Assembly (NCBI RefSeq): GCF_014705615.1
Contig: NZ_JACXJA010000042.1
Location: 42,334 to 106,333 of the forward strand
Source: Paenibacillus oceani
GTDB taxonomy: Bacteria > Bacillota > Bacilli > Paenibacillales > NBRC-103111
Length of the DNA: 64,000 nt
Reading direction: 5' to 3'
The notes below the pieces were generated by a model that was given only the letters and a program-made list of their open reading frames with translations, made no database searches and was not told the DNA's origin. Of the stretch, positions 43,722 to 51,480 are shown piece after piece; position 1 is the stretch's first letter; every line of letters begins with the position of its first letter. The translations under genes and the position numbers were made by a program.

Positions 43722-44702
43722 TTATTTGCCCTCGGAGGCAATCTGCACAATATGTTTGTTCGGCAAATAATGCTGCGTATGAATATGGCGGATCGTACGC
43801 GTTTTGGCTCTCATGACGAGCGAATGCGTCTCGGCCCGCTCGCCCGACAAATAGTTGACGCCTTGCAGGAAGCTGCCTGACGTCACTCCGGTCGCCGCGA
43901 ATATGACGTCCTCCCGGCCGACCATATCTTCCATCGTTAATACTTTATAAGGGTCCTGGAGGCCCATACTGACGCAGCGCTGATATTCCCCGGCATTGCC
44001 CGGCATCAGACGGCCCTGCAGCTCGCCGCCCAAACATTTCAAGGCGGCTGCGGCCAATACGCCCTCGGGAGCTCCCCCGGAGCCAACAAACAGGTCGATT
44101 CCGCTGGACGGCATCGCCGGCGCGATCGCTCCCGCCACGTCTCCGTCCGTTATGAACTTGATCCGCACGCCCACCTTGCGGAGCGTTTTTACGATCTGCT
44201 CGTGACGCTCGCGATCCAGCATCATAACCGTCAATTCGCTCAAGTTTTTGCCGAGTAGGGAGGCGACGCAGCGCACCGTTTCTTCCAGCGGAGCGTTGAG
44301 ATCCACCTTGCCCGCACAAGCCGGCCCGACCGCCAGCTTCTCCATATACATATCCGGAGCGTGCAGAAGATGCCCCTTATTCGCGATAGCAAGCACCGAT
44401 ATCGCATTGTCGAGCCCCCGGGCAACGATGTTCGTCCCTTCCAGCGGATCAACCGCCACATCCACCTCCGGGCCTTGCAAGTTCCCGACCTGCTCGCCGA
44501 TGTACAGCATCGGCGCTTCGTCCATCTCGCCTTCCCCGATCACGACCGTACCGCGAATCGAGACGGAATCGAACATCATCCGCATAGCCGTCGTCGCTGC
44601 GGCGTCCGCTTCATTTTTTTTCCCCCGGCCCATCCATTGGGCTGCCGACAAAGCCGCGGTCTCCGTAACCCGGACGACCTCCAGTGCTAACTCTCTCTCC
44701 AC
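43722..44702 (-). CDS. glpX: Fructose-1,6-bisphosphatase class II
   Basis: Removes the 1-phosphate of fructose-1,6-bisphosphate in gluconeogenesis. The 326 residues match GlpX: AALSAAQWMGRGKKNEAD, VVIGEGEMDEAPML, the metal-binding VAVDPLEGT and GSGGAPEGVLAAAA. It starts at GTG 44702 with AAGGGGG 7 nt upstream; an overlapping ATG at 44704 is in another frame. A large inverted repeat lies over its promoter. sleB upstream has its own sporulation promoter, and its readthrough could also reach glpX. Confidence 0.95.
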   Translation of the reverse strand: MERELALEVVRVTETAALSAAQWMGRGKKNEADAAATTAMRMMFDSVSIRGTVVIGEGEMDEAPMLYIGEQVGNLQGPEVDVAVDPLEGTNIVARGLDNAISVLAIANKGHLLHAPDMYMEKLAVGPACAGKVDLNAPLEETVRCVASLLGKNLSELTVMMLDRERHEQIVKTLRKVGVRIKFITDGDVAGAIAPAMPSSGIDLFVGSGGAPEGVLAAAALKCLGGELQGRLMPGNAGEYQRCVSMGLQDPYKVLTMEDMVGREDVIFAATGVTSGSFLQGVNYLSGERAETHSLVMRAKTRTIRHIHTQHYLPNKHIVQIASEGK

Positions 44703-44735
44703 ATTGTTTCCCCCTTGTACGAACTCCTCCCCAAT

Positions 44736-44766
44736 ATTGTATCATTAATAATCAATAGTATGTCAA
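44736..44766 (-). promoter_or_regulatory. Promoter of glpX
   Basis: Extended -10 TGATACAAT on the minus strand with TTGACA 19 bp upstream of TACAAT, a spacing longer than ideal. Confidence 0.5.
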
Positions 44767-44802
44767 TACCGACAATCGACGCAATTTGTGACATACTATT
44801 GA
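44752..44802. promoter_or_regulatory. 14-bp inverted repeat over the glpX promoter, CcpN-like
   Basis: TCAATAGTATGTCA at 44752-44765 and its exact complement TGACATACTATTGA at 44789-44802 are separated by 23 bases. TGTGACATACT (44787-44797) fits the CcpN consensus TRTGHYATAYW completely, and the other arm fits in 9 of 11 positions. The first arm overlaps the -35 box. Confidence 0.6.
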
Positions 44803-44821
44803 CCCTTGAACAAGCCGTTTA

Positions 44822-45574
44822 TTATTTACAGAAAATATGTTTTCCGATTTGTTTAATTTGCGGGCGGCTCCAAATCCATTTGGATGTAGCCGTCACCGGG
44901 TTGAAATAATACAGCGCTTCGCCGGTCGGGTCCCAGCCGTTAATCGCATCCCGTGCAGCCTTGTATGCCGTCTCGTTCGGAGTGAGCCACATCTGCCCGT
45001 CGGCAACGGCCGTGAATGCGCCAGGCTGGAAAATAACGCCGGATACCGAGTTCGGAAACGAAGGGCTTCTCACCCGGTTCAAGATTACGGCCGCTACCGC
45101 CACCTGCCCGGTGTACGGCTCGCCGCGCGCCTCCCCGTATACGGCATGGGCCATCAGCCGGATATCCTCCTCAGAGAAGCCCGTCGGTTTTACCGTCACC
45201 GAACCGCCGCCGCCTCCTGCTGCGCCTCCTCCTCCGCCGGTTGCCGTTCCCGGTCTCCAGTTTTGCGTCGCCTTCCACAACATCAGCTTCGTCTTCGGCC
45301 CAACGACGCCGTCGACCTTCATCCCGAATTTGTATTGAAAATCGCGCACGGCCCGGTCCGTCTGCCAGCCGAAATCTCCGTCAATCCGGCCCCGATAGTA
45401 GTCCAGATAGCCGAGCCGGCCCTGCAGCTCGTAGACGTCAGAGCCCGTGGAGCCGTAGCGGATCGTCTGATCGCTGAAAGACTGCGCCGCATCGTCGGGT
45501 ACAATCCAGATCATCGTCAGCGCTGCAGCTGCGATCGCGATCGCCAGCACGACCGTTTTCCATTTTTTTGACAA
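44822..45574 (-). CDS. sleB: Spore cortex-lytic enzyme / cell wall hydrolase SleB
   Basis: Hydrolyses spore cortex peptidoglycan during germination. The 250 residues comprise a signal anchor (about 4-25), a PG_binding_1 domain (about 40-100; YELQGRLGYLDYYRGRIDGDFG) and a Gly/Ala-rich linker. The SleB catalytic domain (about 130-250) has LMAHAVYGEARGEPYTGQVAVAAVILNR (in part: VYGEARGEPYTGQ, with the catalytic Glu). TTG at 45574 is chosen because GGAGGTG is 6 nt upstream; ATG 45589 overlaps it. A sigma-G-type promoter precedes it. The ypeB partner is not adjacent, unlike in Bacillus. Confidence 0.92.
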   Translation of the reverse strand: MSKKWKTVVLAIAIAAAALTMIWIVPDDAAQSFSDQTIRYGSTGSDVYELQGRLGYLDYYRGRIDGDFGWQTDRAVRDFQYKFGMKVDGVVGPKTKLMLWKATQNWRPGTATGGGGGAAGGGGGSVTVKPTGFSEEDIRLMAHAVYGEARGEPYTGQVAVAAVILNRVRSPSFPNSVSGVIFQPGAFTAVADGQMWLTPNETAYKAARDAINGWDPTGEALYYFNPVTATSKWIWSRPQIKQIGKHIFCK

Positions 45575-45620
45575 CACAAACACCTCCATCCTACTGTGGC
45601 TGTTTTCGACAGCTTTAAGT

Positions 45621-45650
45621 TAGTATGAAGGTGTTTTCAAGTTTCTATTC
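45621..45650 (-). promoter_or_regulatory. Sigma-G-type promoter of sleB
   Basis: On the minus strand GAATA, 18 bp and CATACTA fit the forespore sigma-G consensus GNATR-N17/18-CATNNTA, 47 bp before the TTG start. Confidence 0.75.
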
Positions 45651-45720
45651 GGATCGCGGTCTGTCTCAACGGGCTGTCACTCCTGCGTTGAAACGGGTCG
45701 CGTCCAGCATTTCCGGGACG

Positions 45721-46671
45721 TTAGTTGCACTCCGCTTGAAGCGGTCCCGCAAGCTCCTTCAAGTAAAACAGCTTGCCTGCCAGCGTCGGCATATAAGTCG
45801 ACGGCAGCCAGCGGTCCGGTCCGTGCCGGAGTGTAATCCACAGCGACATGCCCTGCCACATCATCCCCCGGCCCAGTGCTCCGTCGCATCCCCCGATGAT
45901 CCGGTCGGACTGGAGGAACAATCCCGGGCCGATCGTGTTCGCGCGGCATGGGACCAGCGTCGTCCGGCTTTTGAAGCTGGTGATCGCATTTTGCTCGATC
46001 GTCAGCGGATGAAGCTTCGCGCCGATCCGGTAGAAGTCCCGGCTCCACGCTTCCGAACTGTCGTACTCTGCGGCAAAATGCGGTTCCCAGAAGGCGATGT
46101 GCAGCATCCGGCCGATTCCGAACACGGTAATCAGTTCCGCGCCTTCCGCTTTCAGTGCGGCAATTTTGTCCGCATACGTCGGCAAGTTCGCTTTGGTCGC
46201 GAAGTTGCGCTGCTCCGGCGGGACCGTAAGCGCCCCGAGCGGGCCGTAGAACGCCTGCTCCATCGCATATTGAAACGCTCCCGGATTCGTCGGCTCCAGC
46301 GTATTGCCTTCGGCGTCGCTCCATTCGTCCATGTTGAAGCCGTATACGTGAGCACAGTCCACATTCCACTCCTGCAGAAAATAAACCGCCCATTTGTACA
46401 TTCCCATAGGACCGACCGGCAGGATCATCGCCAGCTTTTTGCCGGCTTCTTTCGTCCGGCGTATATTTTGAGCGATTTCATGTCCCATCATCATATCGAA
46501 GTCGTGTACGTTCTCACACGGAACCGGTTTGAAATCCCGGTGCCAGAACGATTGCCGCTCGCCGATCGATTCCGGCGGATGGTCGCAGCATGCATCTATT
46601 TTCGCCATATTCCAGCCGTCCGGATAAAACCCTTCCAGCATCGAGCCTTTTACCGTAGACATAAAGTCCAT
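45721..46671 (-). CDS. Glucosamine-6-phosphate deaminase-like protein (NagB superfamily, altered active site)
   Basis: The 316 residues carry the NagB/6-phosphogluconolactonase fold. Compared with NagB, GFNMDEW (112-117) keeps the catalytic Asp115. The GxGxDGHIAFNEP motif has become [13 protein letters not shown] (185-197): the histidine (191) and glutamate (196) remain, but the aspartate is Met. The phosphate loop TGSTPLGMY is VGPMGMY. Function as a true glucosamine-6-phosphate deaminase is therefore doubtful. It is the last gene of an operon with a deacetylase, dehydrogenase and isomerase. ATG 46671 has GGAGGTG 6 nt upstream; GTG 46680 lies inside that sequence. Confidence 0.82.
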   Translation of the reverse strand: MDFMSTVKGSMLEGFYPDGWNMAKIDACCDHPPESIGERQSFWHRDFKPVPCENVHDFDMMMGHEIAQNIRRTKEAGKKLAMILPVGPMGMYKWAVYFLQEWNVDCAHVYGFNMDEWSDAEGNTLEPTNPGAFQYAMEQAFYGPLGALTVPPEQRNFATKANLPTYADKIAALKAEGAELITVFGIGRMLHIAFWEPHFAAEYDSSEAWSRDFYRIGAKLHPLTIEQNAITSFKSRTTLVPCRANTIGPGLFLQSDRIIGGCDGALGRGMMWQGMSLWITLRHGPDRWLPSTYMPTLAGKLFYLKELAGPLQAECN

Positions 46672-46708
46672 CCAGCACACCTCCGCATCATTAATTGAAG
46701 CCGCCCCT

Positions 46709-47419
46709 CTAAGGAAGCAGACGCACCGTCGTCATTCTCGGCCATGCTTTGCAGGGTACGAACCCTTCCGCGAAGCCGGCTCCGCACTGCAGCCCCCGGA
46801 ACTTCGAGACGGTTTTGACAAAATCGAGGAAATCGATCCCGTCGTGCTCATACAGCCATTTGATCTGGCTTTCGTGCGCCGCGTTCATCGCCAGCTTCGT
46901 GTCGATATAATCGGTAATATCGACGTACTCCGTCGGCAAAAAACCGACGCCTGCCAGCGTGTCCATATAATAAATCGGGGCGACCTTCGCATTCGCCGGC
47001 GCGGGAACGTCCGCTTCGTAATGCGGAACCGTCGCGCAGAAACTGGCGTCGAACACCGCCTTGGAAACTTCCATATGATCCTTCATATAGTCCTCGGGCG
47101 GATGCGTAATGATGATATCCGGTTCCGTCTGACGTATCACGTTAACCAGCTTGCGGATCAGGGCGTCCTCATCGGACTTCACATTCAGATCCGCTATATC
47201 CATACTGAACACCTTGGCGCCGATCAGCGCCCCGGAGTTTTGCGCTTCCTTCGCCCGGATCAGACGCAGCTCATCCGGCTGAATAATCTTGTGACCTTTG
47301 TTGCCGTTCGCGACATGAACCATCGTCACCGAATGTCCGAGCGCCGCATACTTGGCAAGCGTACCTCCGCATCCGATCTCCAGATCGTCCGGATGGCAGG
47401 CAATTGCCAGCACGTTCAT
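46709..47419 (-). CDS. PIG-L family deacetylase
   Basis: Zinc-dependent N-deacetylase of 236 residues. The metal-binding HPDD (9-12) and the distal His115 ([11 protein letters not shown]) match LmbE/PIG-L enzymes, which remove acetyl groups from N-acetylglucosaminyl compounds or bacillithiol precursors. It is sandwiched between a Gfo/Idh dehydrogenase and a NagB-like gene, so an amino-sugar substrate is likely. The start is ATG 47419, 24 bp after the dehydrogenase stop. BshB-type bacillithiol function is possible but the context argues for catabolism. Confidence 0.9.
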   Translation of the reverse strand: MNVLAIACHPDDLEIGCGGTLAKYAALGHSVTMVHVANGNKGHKIIQPDELRLIRAKEAQNSGALIGAKVFSMDIADLNVKSDEDALIRKLVNVIRQTEPDIIITHPPEDYMKDHMEVSKAVFDASFCATVPHYEADVPAPANAKVAPIYYMDTLAGVGFLPTEYVDITDYIDTKLAMNAAHESQIKWLYEHDGIDFLDFVKTVSKFRGLQCGAGFAEGFVPCKAWPRMTTVRLLP

Positions 47420-47443
47420 AGGGGTTCCTCCCGCAAGATCAAT

Positions 47444-48454
47444 TTATAGCTTGGCATCCGCAATTTCGCACAGCGTCAGACGAAGCGAGTCGCAGCCGTC
47501 CTTCAGCGTCGATTGTTCGATACTCCGGCCGCTGGTCAGGCAATCGAGAAAATAGGCCAGCTCGTTGTAGTAACCGCCCAGACTCGAGATGTTGCCTCCC
47601 TCTTCGCTGGTCGCGGCAGCTTCGTCCGCTACGCTCAGATCCGGCTCCAGGACGGCTCCTTCCTGCTCGTAGATGCGCATCGCCGGGCTCGAGGACGAGC
47701 TGAAGACGACCGTCGCTCTCTCGAATTGGACCCGGAACGACATCTCGAACGGGAACGTTTCGGGGTAGTTCCAGCCGCCTTCCAAGGAAACGACCGCATC
47801 CTCATACCGATACAGGCTGAAAATATGGCCGTTCGCTCCGTCCTTCGTCACCGTCTCCGCCTTCAACCGCTCCGGCTCCCCGAACAGCGACCGGACGAAA
47901 TCGACGTCGTGTACGTGAAGATCGAGCGCTGCGGAGCCGCTTTTCGCCGGTTCATGCAGCCAACCCTGCCACGCCCAGCCGGGACGCGGACTGATTCGTT
48001 TGAACACGCCGGATTGCAGCTTTCCGTAGACGTTTTCCTGCGCCAACCGCCGAAGCTCCATATATTCCGGCCAAAACCGGATGCAGTGTCCGACCATCGC
48101 TTGTACGCCGGTTTCCTTTTGCAGCGCGAGCAGCCGCTGCGCTTCTTCCTCGTTCAGGCAAACCGGCTTTTCGATAAAGACGGCGTACCCTTTGTTCATC
48201 GCCGCAGCGGCCGTATCGGCATGCAGGTAAGTAGGCAGGCAGATGTCAATCGCGTTCACGTCCGCATCGCGCAGAATCTCCTCCGCCGAGGAATACGCTT
48301 TGGCTCCCAGCCTGGCGGCGAGCCGGGACGCTTTGTCCGCCTCCACATCGGCAACCGCCGTCACTTGAAAATCCCCTCGTCCGAGCAGCGCCTCATAACA
48401 GGACGCATGCATCGATCCCATAAACCCTGCGCCGATCAATCCGATCTTGATCAT
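47444..48454 (-). CDS. Gfo/Idh/MocA family oxidoreductase
   Basis: NAD(P)-dependent sugar or inositol dehydrogenase of 336 residues. The Rossmann motif GLIGAGFMGSMHA is at the N-terminus. VFIEKPVCLNEEEA carries the catalytic lysine of EKP, and the C-terminal domain has LHVHDVDFVRSLFGEP. The ATG overlaps the stop of the upstream isomerase gene by 4 bp (ATGA), and AAGGAG lies 11 nt before. The frame is open far upstream to 48781 within that gene; I reject the extension. The substrate is undetermined. Confidence 0.93.
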   Translation of the reverse strand: MIKIGLIGAGFMGSMHASCYEALLGRGDFQVTAVADVEADKASRLAARLGAKAYSSAEEILRDADVNAIDICLPTYLHADTAAAAMNKGYAVFIEKPVCLNEEEAQRLLALQKETGVQAMVGHCIRFWPEYMELRRLAQENVYGKLQSGVFKRISPRPGWAWQGWLHEPAKSGSAALDLHVHDVDFVRSLFGEPERLKAETVTKDGANGHIFSLYRYEDAVVSLEGGWNYPETFPFEMSFRVQFERATVVFSSSSSPAMRIYEQEGAVLEPDLSVADEAAATSEEGGNISSLGGYYNELAYFLDCLTSGRSIEQSTLKDGCDSLRLTLCEIADAKL

Positions 48455-49314
48455 GTAGGCCCGGCTCCTTCCTGTGTTCTCCCGAGTATCGCATCCATCG
48501 AGAGCGAAGTATTGTATACGATCTGCTCCGGAAAATGACGGTAAGGCGGTATCATCTCGGCGATGACGTAATCGCTGTAGCCGATCTCCCGCAGCTTGGC
48601 GGTAACGGCCGGGTAATCGACATCTCCGGCGAGCAGGTCGACGAAAGCGGACAGCCCGGCACCGTTGCGCCGGAAATCTTTGAAATGCACCTTCTTGATC
48701 CGGCGGTTTAAAATTTTGATCCAATGCTCGGGATAACCGTTCAACAGCGTGTTTCCGGTATCCAGGTACGCTCCCACCCATTCCGATCCGATCGAATCGA
48801 GGAACGTGCGCATCTCGAGCGGGGATAACAAAAATTTGTTCCAGACGTTCTCGACGCCGATCGAAACGTTCGCCGCCTTCGCGCTCTCCGCCAAGCCGCT
48901 CAGCGCCTCCAGCGCATTCTCGTAAGCGACGTCGTATTCGGTCACGTCCGCTTCGGGTATGAAGTCGACGCCTACCGCACCCGGCACCACGAGGATCGTA
49001 TCCGCTTTCAACAACGCGGCGATCTCGAGCTGGCGCTTCACGATATCGATCGCTTTGTCGCGATTCGGCTTGGACGTGCTTGTCAGCGCATACGACCAGC
49101 CAAGTCCGCAGGCCAGGCTCGGAAGCTCGATTCCTTCTCCGTCCGCAATCCGCTTCAGCTCACGAATCTGCTCCGGACTGCTCTCCAGGCTCAGCTCGCC
49201 CGTCTCCGCCAGTGCCAGCTCAATCCCGTCATAACCGGCTTTCCTGGCCAAGCGGATACAATCGGACGCCGCCATCCCTTCGGGAAATGACCATACATTA
49301 ATCCCTTTTTTCAT
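48451..49314 (-). CDS. Sugar phosphate isomerase/epimerase, TIM barrel
   Basis: Protein of 287 residues of the xylose-isomerase-like/AP endonuclease 2 superfamily. The sequence runs KKGINVWSFP, GYDGIELAL, VSIGVENVWNKF, YLDTGNTLLNGYPE and VHFKDFRR, with the metal-binding Glu, Asp, His and Glu placed as in IolE- and Hyi-type enzymes. First gene of the operon and divergent from an AraC regulator. It may epimerise or isomerise the 3-keto sugar made by the dehydrogenase, which is inference. Confidence 0.92.
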   Translation of the reverse strand: MKKGINVWSFPEGMAASDCIRLARKAGYDGIELALAETGELSLESSPEQIRELKRIADGEGIELPSLACGLGWSYALTSTSKPNRDKAIDIVKRQLEIAALLKADTILVVPGAVGVDFIPEADVTEYDVAYENALEALSGLAESAKAANVSIGVENVWNKFLLSPLEMRTFLDSIGSEWVGAYLDTGNTLLNGYPEHWIKILNRRIKKVHFKDFRRNGAGLSAFVDLLAGDVDYPAVTAKLREIGYSDYVIAEMIPPYRHFPEQIVYNTSLSMDAILGRTQEGAGPT

Positions 49315-49516
49315 CCGGCTCTCCCCTTTCGCTTAGTCCGCATACCTTCATCCTATAGAATCGTCCAAGCGAAATCTTTACCGAAACTAGCAAATTATTT
49401 AACATTTCTTGCGCTTCCGGGCTTTCCGGTTCCCGGGTAATCTACTATGATGGGGATAAGACCGGCTGGGCGTCTTGCCTTATTCCGGCTCAACTGGCGC
49501 TTGATGGAGGGCCCGC

Positions 49517-50404
49517 ATGGAATTCAAAAAAATACCGTTAACCGATACGATCAACGTCACGCACCTGATCTCGCTTCATTATTTCGAATTCGCCAAAGAT
49601 TTCTTCTTCGAGGGAGAGCAGCACGATTTCTGGGAGCTTCTGTACGTCGATAAAGGGGAAATTGAAGTGATGGCCGATTCGGTCGGCTTCGTGCTGCAGC
49701 AAGGGGAGCTTATCTTTCACAAGCCGGACGAATTTCATTCCGTCTGGGCCAACCGGAAAATCGGCCCGAACGTGATTGTCGTCTGTTTCGAATGCCGTTC
49801 CGCCTCGATGGCGGCGTTTGAGAATAAAATTTTTTGCCTGAACGATCAGGAGCGCAATTACATGGCCAGCGTGATCAAACACGGCTTCGCGACGTATTTG
49901 CCGCCGTTCGACCAGCTGCGGATTCACGATCTGGTGAGGCGCGACGACGCTCCGCTCGGATCGGAGCAGCTGCTGCGCATCCATCTGGAGCTGCTGCTGC
50001 TGTCTCTGGCTGCGCGCGGGGAGTCGCTCCCCAAGTCGACCCGACTGTCTTCGGCCGCCAAGGAAAGAAGCGACGACGACTTGTTGGAGCGGGCGATCGC
50101 AGCTATGGAGCAGCAAATCACCGCCAGCCTTACGCTGGAGGAGCTGTGTTCCCGTCTTCATGTCGGGCAATCTCGGCTTAGCGCGCTTTTTAAGGAAAAG
50201 CTGGGGTCCGGCGTTATGAAAACATACAAAAGCTTAAAAATCGAACGAGCCAAGCTGCTCATCCGCGAGGAACGGTACAACTTCACCGAAATCGCCGAAC
50301 GGCTCGGCTACAGCAGCATCCATACGTTCTCCCGCCACTTCAAGTCGGCGACGGACATGACCCCGACCGAATACGCCAAAACGGTGCAAGCCCGGATTTT
50401 GTAG
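49517..50404 (+). CDS. AraC family transcriptional regulator
   Basis: Activator of 295 residues. An N-terminal cupin-type sensing domain (about 15-100; HDFWELLYVDKGEIEV and FHKPDEFHSV) is followed by a C-terminal double helix-turn-helix. The latter has LTLEELCSRLHVGQSRLSALFKEKLG (in part LEELCSRLHVGQSRLSALFK) and FTEIAERLGYSSIHTFSRHFK. Divergent, 202 bp from the isomerase operon, which it most likely induces in response to a sugar. A GGAGGG motif precedes the ATG. Confidence 0.93.
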   Translation: MEFKKIPLTDTINVTHLISLHYFEFAKDFFFEGEQHDFWELLYVDKGEIEVMADSVGFVLQQGELIFHKPDEFHSVWANRKIGPNVIVVCFECRSASMAAFENKIFCLNDQERNYMASVIKHGFATYLPPFDQLRIHDLVRRDDAPLGSEQLLRIHLELLLLSLAARGESLPKSTRLSSAAKERSDDDLLERAIAAMEQQITASLTLEELCSRLHVGQSRLSALFKEKLGSGVMKTYKSLKIERAKLLIREERYNFTEIAERLGYSSIHTFSRHFKSATDMTPTEYAKTVQARIL

Positions 50405-50479
50405 GTAAAACCTTAAAGAAAAAATGTCCGAGGTAAACACCCGGACGGTCTGTTTTCTATTTGCAGACGGAGGGCATAA

Positions 50480-50508
50480 TTGTCATATTCGGGAAAACCG
50501 GTTATACT
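50480..50508 (+). promoter_or_regulatory. Strong orphan sigma-A promoter
   Basis: TTGTCA, 17 bp and TATACT, two mismatches in total from consensus. It is followed by the hairpin at 50537-50585 and by no convincing gene. Confidence 0.65.
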
Positions 50509-50536
50509 CTAACCCTATTGAATCGGCGTTAAGCAC

Positions 50537-50585
50537 AGCCGCTTTAATACGCGCGTCTGTTTATGGATGCCGTATTGGAGCGGCT
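50537..50585 (+). ncRNA. Candidate small RNA or attenuator hairpin
   Basis: A 15-bp uninterrupted stem (AGCCGCTTTAATACG / CGTATTGGAGCGGCT, two G-U pairs) with a 19-base loop starts about 22 nt after the expected transcription start. TTTTGGG and T-rich sequence follow. It could be a short RNA ended by this hairpin or an attenuator; a 65-codon frame whose ATG lies in the loop is not convincing. Confidence 0.4.
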
Positions 50586-50964
50586 TTTGGGTTGTGATTT
50601 TGGTTTTGATGAAAGGAGGACTTCGATTTTCCGATCGTCCCACCCGGCGAATCTTGCATGGATTAGTCGAACGAAATCTGCTAATCGTAGTCAGAGGGAA
50701 ACAGTTTAAAAAACGGTTTATTAACGAAATAGCGTCCTGCCCGTTAGAGCATGGTTTAGCTTGAATTCCAGGTTCATCTTGGCTCTAACACGGTAAAGCA
50801 CTTAACCATTCATTCTGAGAAAAGCTTGGAATTGATGAAACGAAGCTTTTCCACGACGAATGCCCCTGTGATAATCTTTAAACTTCCACTACTTCCGGGA
50901 AGATTCATCCAGCCGAGCAGGAATGTATTCCGGGCACGTGTTCAGCTTCGGTGTAATCCTCGTA
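50586..50964. other. Gene-free stretch with a doubtful 65-codon frame
   Basis: The frame from 50567 to 50764 has no ribosome binding site and no recognisable product. AAAGGAGG at 50609-50616 is followed by no normal start codon. A decayed gene is possible. Confidence 0.35.
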
Positions 50965-51064
50965 CATTCTGGCACATTGTTCATTCTGGCGCATTGTTCA
51001 TTCTGACACATTGTTCATTCTGGCTCATTGTTATCCTGACACATTGTTCATCCTGGCGCATTAT
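50965..51064. repeat. 17-bp tandem repeat, about six copies
   Basis: Degenerate copies of CATTCTGGCGCATTGTT; variable positions are mostly in GGCAC / GGCGC / GACAC / GGCTC. The fifth copy lacks one base. Confidence 0.92.
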
Positions 51065-51197
51065 ACGTTCCGGCATTTAAAACAAAACTGGCCTCCCTCG
51101 GATACGGAAGCCAGCTGTTCGTTAAAAAGAAGCGAGTTTAATACTTATTTCGTTCTAGAACGAAGATTATCCCATAATATGGGAGTGATAAGCAAAC

Positions 51198-51385
51198 AAA
51201 AAACCCGCATATGCCGTCCGATTCCCCTGTTTCAAACCCGCTCTCGCAGGTGGGTGTCCGCAGCCATCCTTTTGAAGTCCCCTTTTGGGGGCATGTCAGC
51301 CGGACGAACGATAATAGGACTCCCTAGAAACACTCATTGGTTCAAAACAAGTTGGAAATCGAAACGTACATCGCAGGATTTGTTG
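51198..51385 (-). ncRNA. ssrS: 6S RNA (probable)
   Basis: 6S RNA binds the housekeeping RNA polymerase by mimicking an open promoter. The minus-strand transcript folds as the family requires. A closing stem pairs CCTGCGATG..CGTTTCGATTTCC (near 51377-51354) with GGGGAATCGGACGGCATATGCGGG's complementarity order at the 3' end (near 51227-51204). A large central bubble follows, then an apical rod from GTCCG / CGGAC to the CCCC-AAAA-GGGG tip. The 3' bubble strand has CACCT...GGGTTTGAAAC, the pattern shared with known 6S RNAs (CACCT...GGGTTCAA in Escherichia coli). A T6 run ends it. A promoter at 51415-51443 would give a precursor of about 210 nt. Confidence 0.72.
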
Positions 51386-51414
51386 GTCGTAGGCGGTTAC
51401 CGCTACTAGCTAAT

Positions 51415-51443
51415 ATTATAGGCGCATCCGGGCGAAAAGTAAA
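51415..51443 (-). promoter_or_regulatory. Promoter of the 6S RNA
   Basis: TTTACT, 17 bp and TATAAT on the minus strand. Transcription would start near 51408, about 25 nt before the closing stem, so 5' processing is implied. Confidence 0.6.
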
Positions 51444-51448
51444 CCTCG

Positions 51449-51476
51449 GGACTTCTTCGGCAATGAAGAAGCCCCT
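51449..51476 (-). terminator. Weak terminator after the DUF624 gene
   Basis: On the minus strand GGGGCTTCTTC, six bases and GAAGAAGTCCC form a stem, followed by a modest T-rich stretch. Confidence 0.5.
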
Positions 51477-51480
51477 AAGA

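Noticed and set aside
48455..48781. 109-residue N-terminal extension of the Gfo/Idh/MocA dehydrogenase
   Set aside because: It lies entirely within the isomerase gene in another frame; the Rossmann fold starts at the chosen ATG with a ribosome binding site.
50567..50764. 65-codon plus-strand frame downstream of the orphan promoter
   Set aside because: The ATG lies in a hairpin loop, there is no ribosome binding site, and the product is unrecognisable. Kept only as a possible gene remnant.
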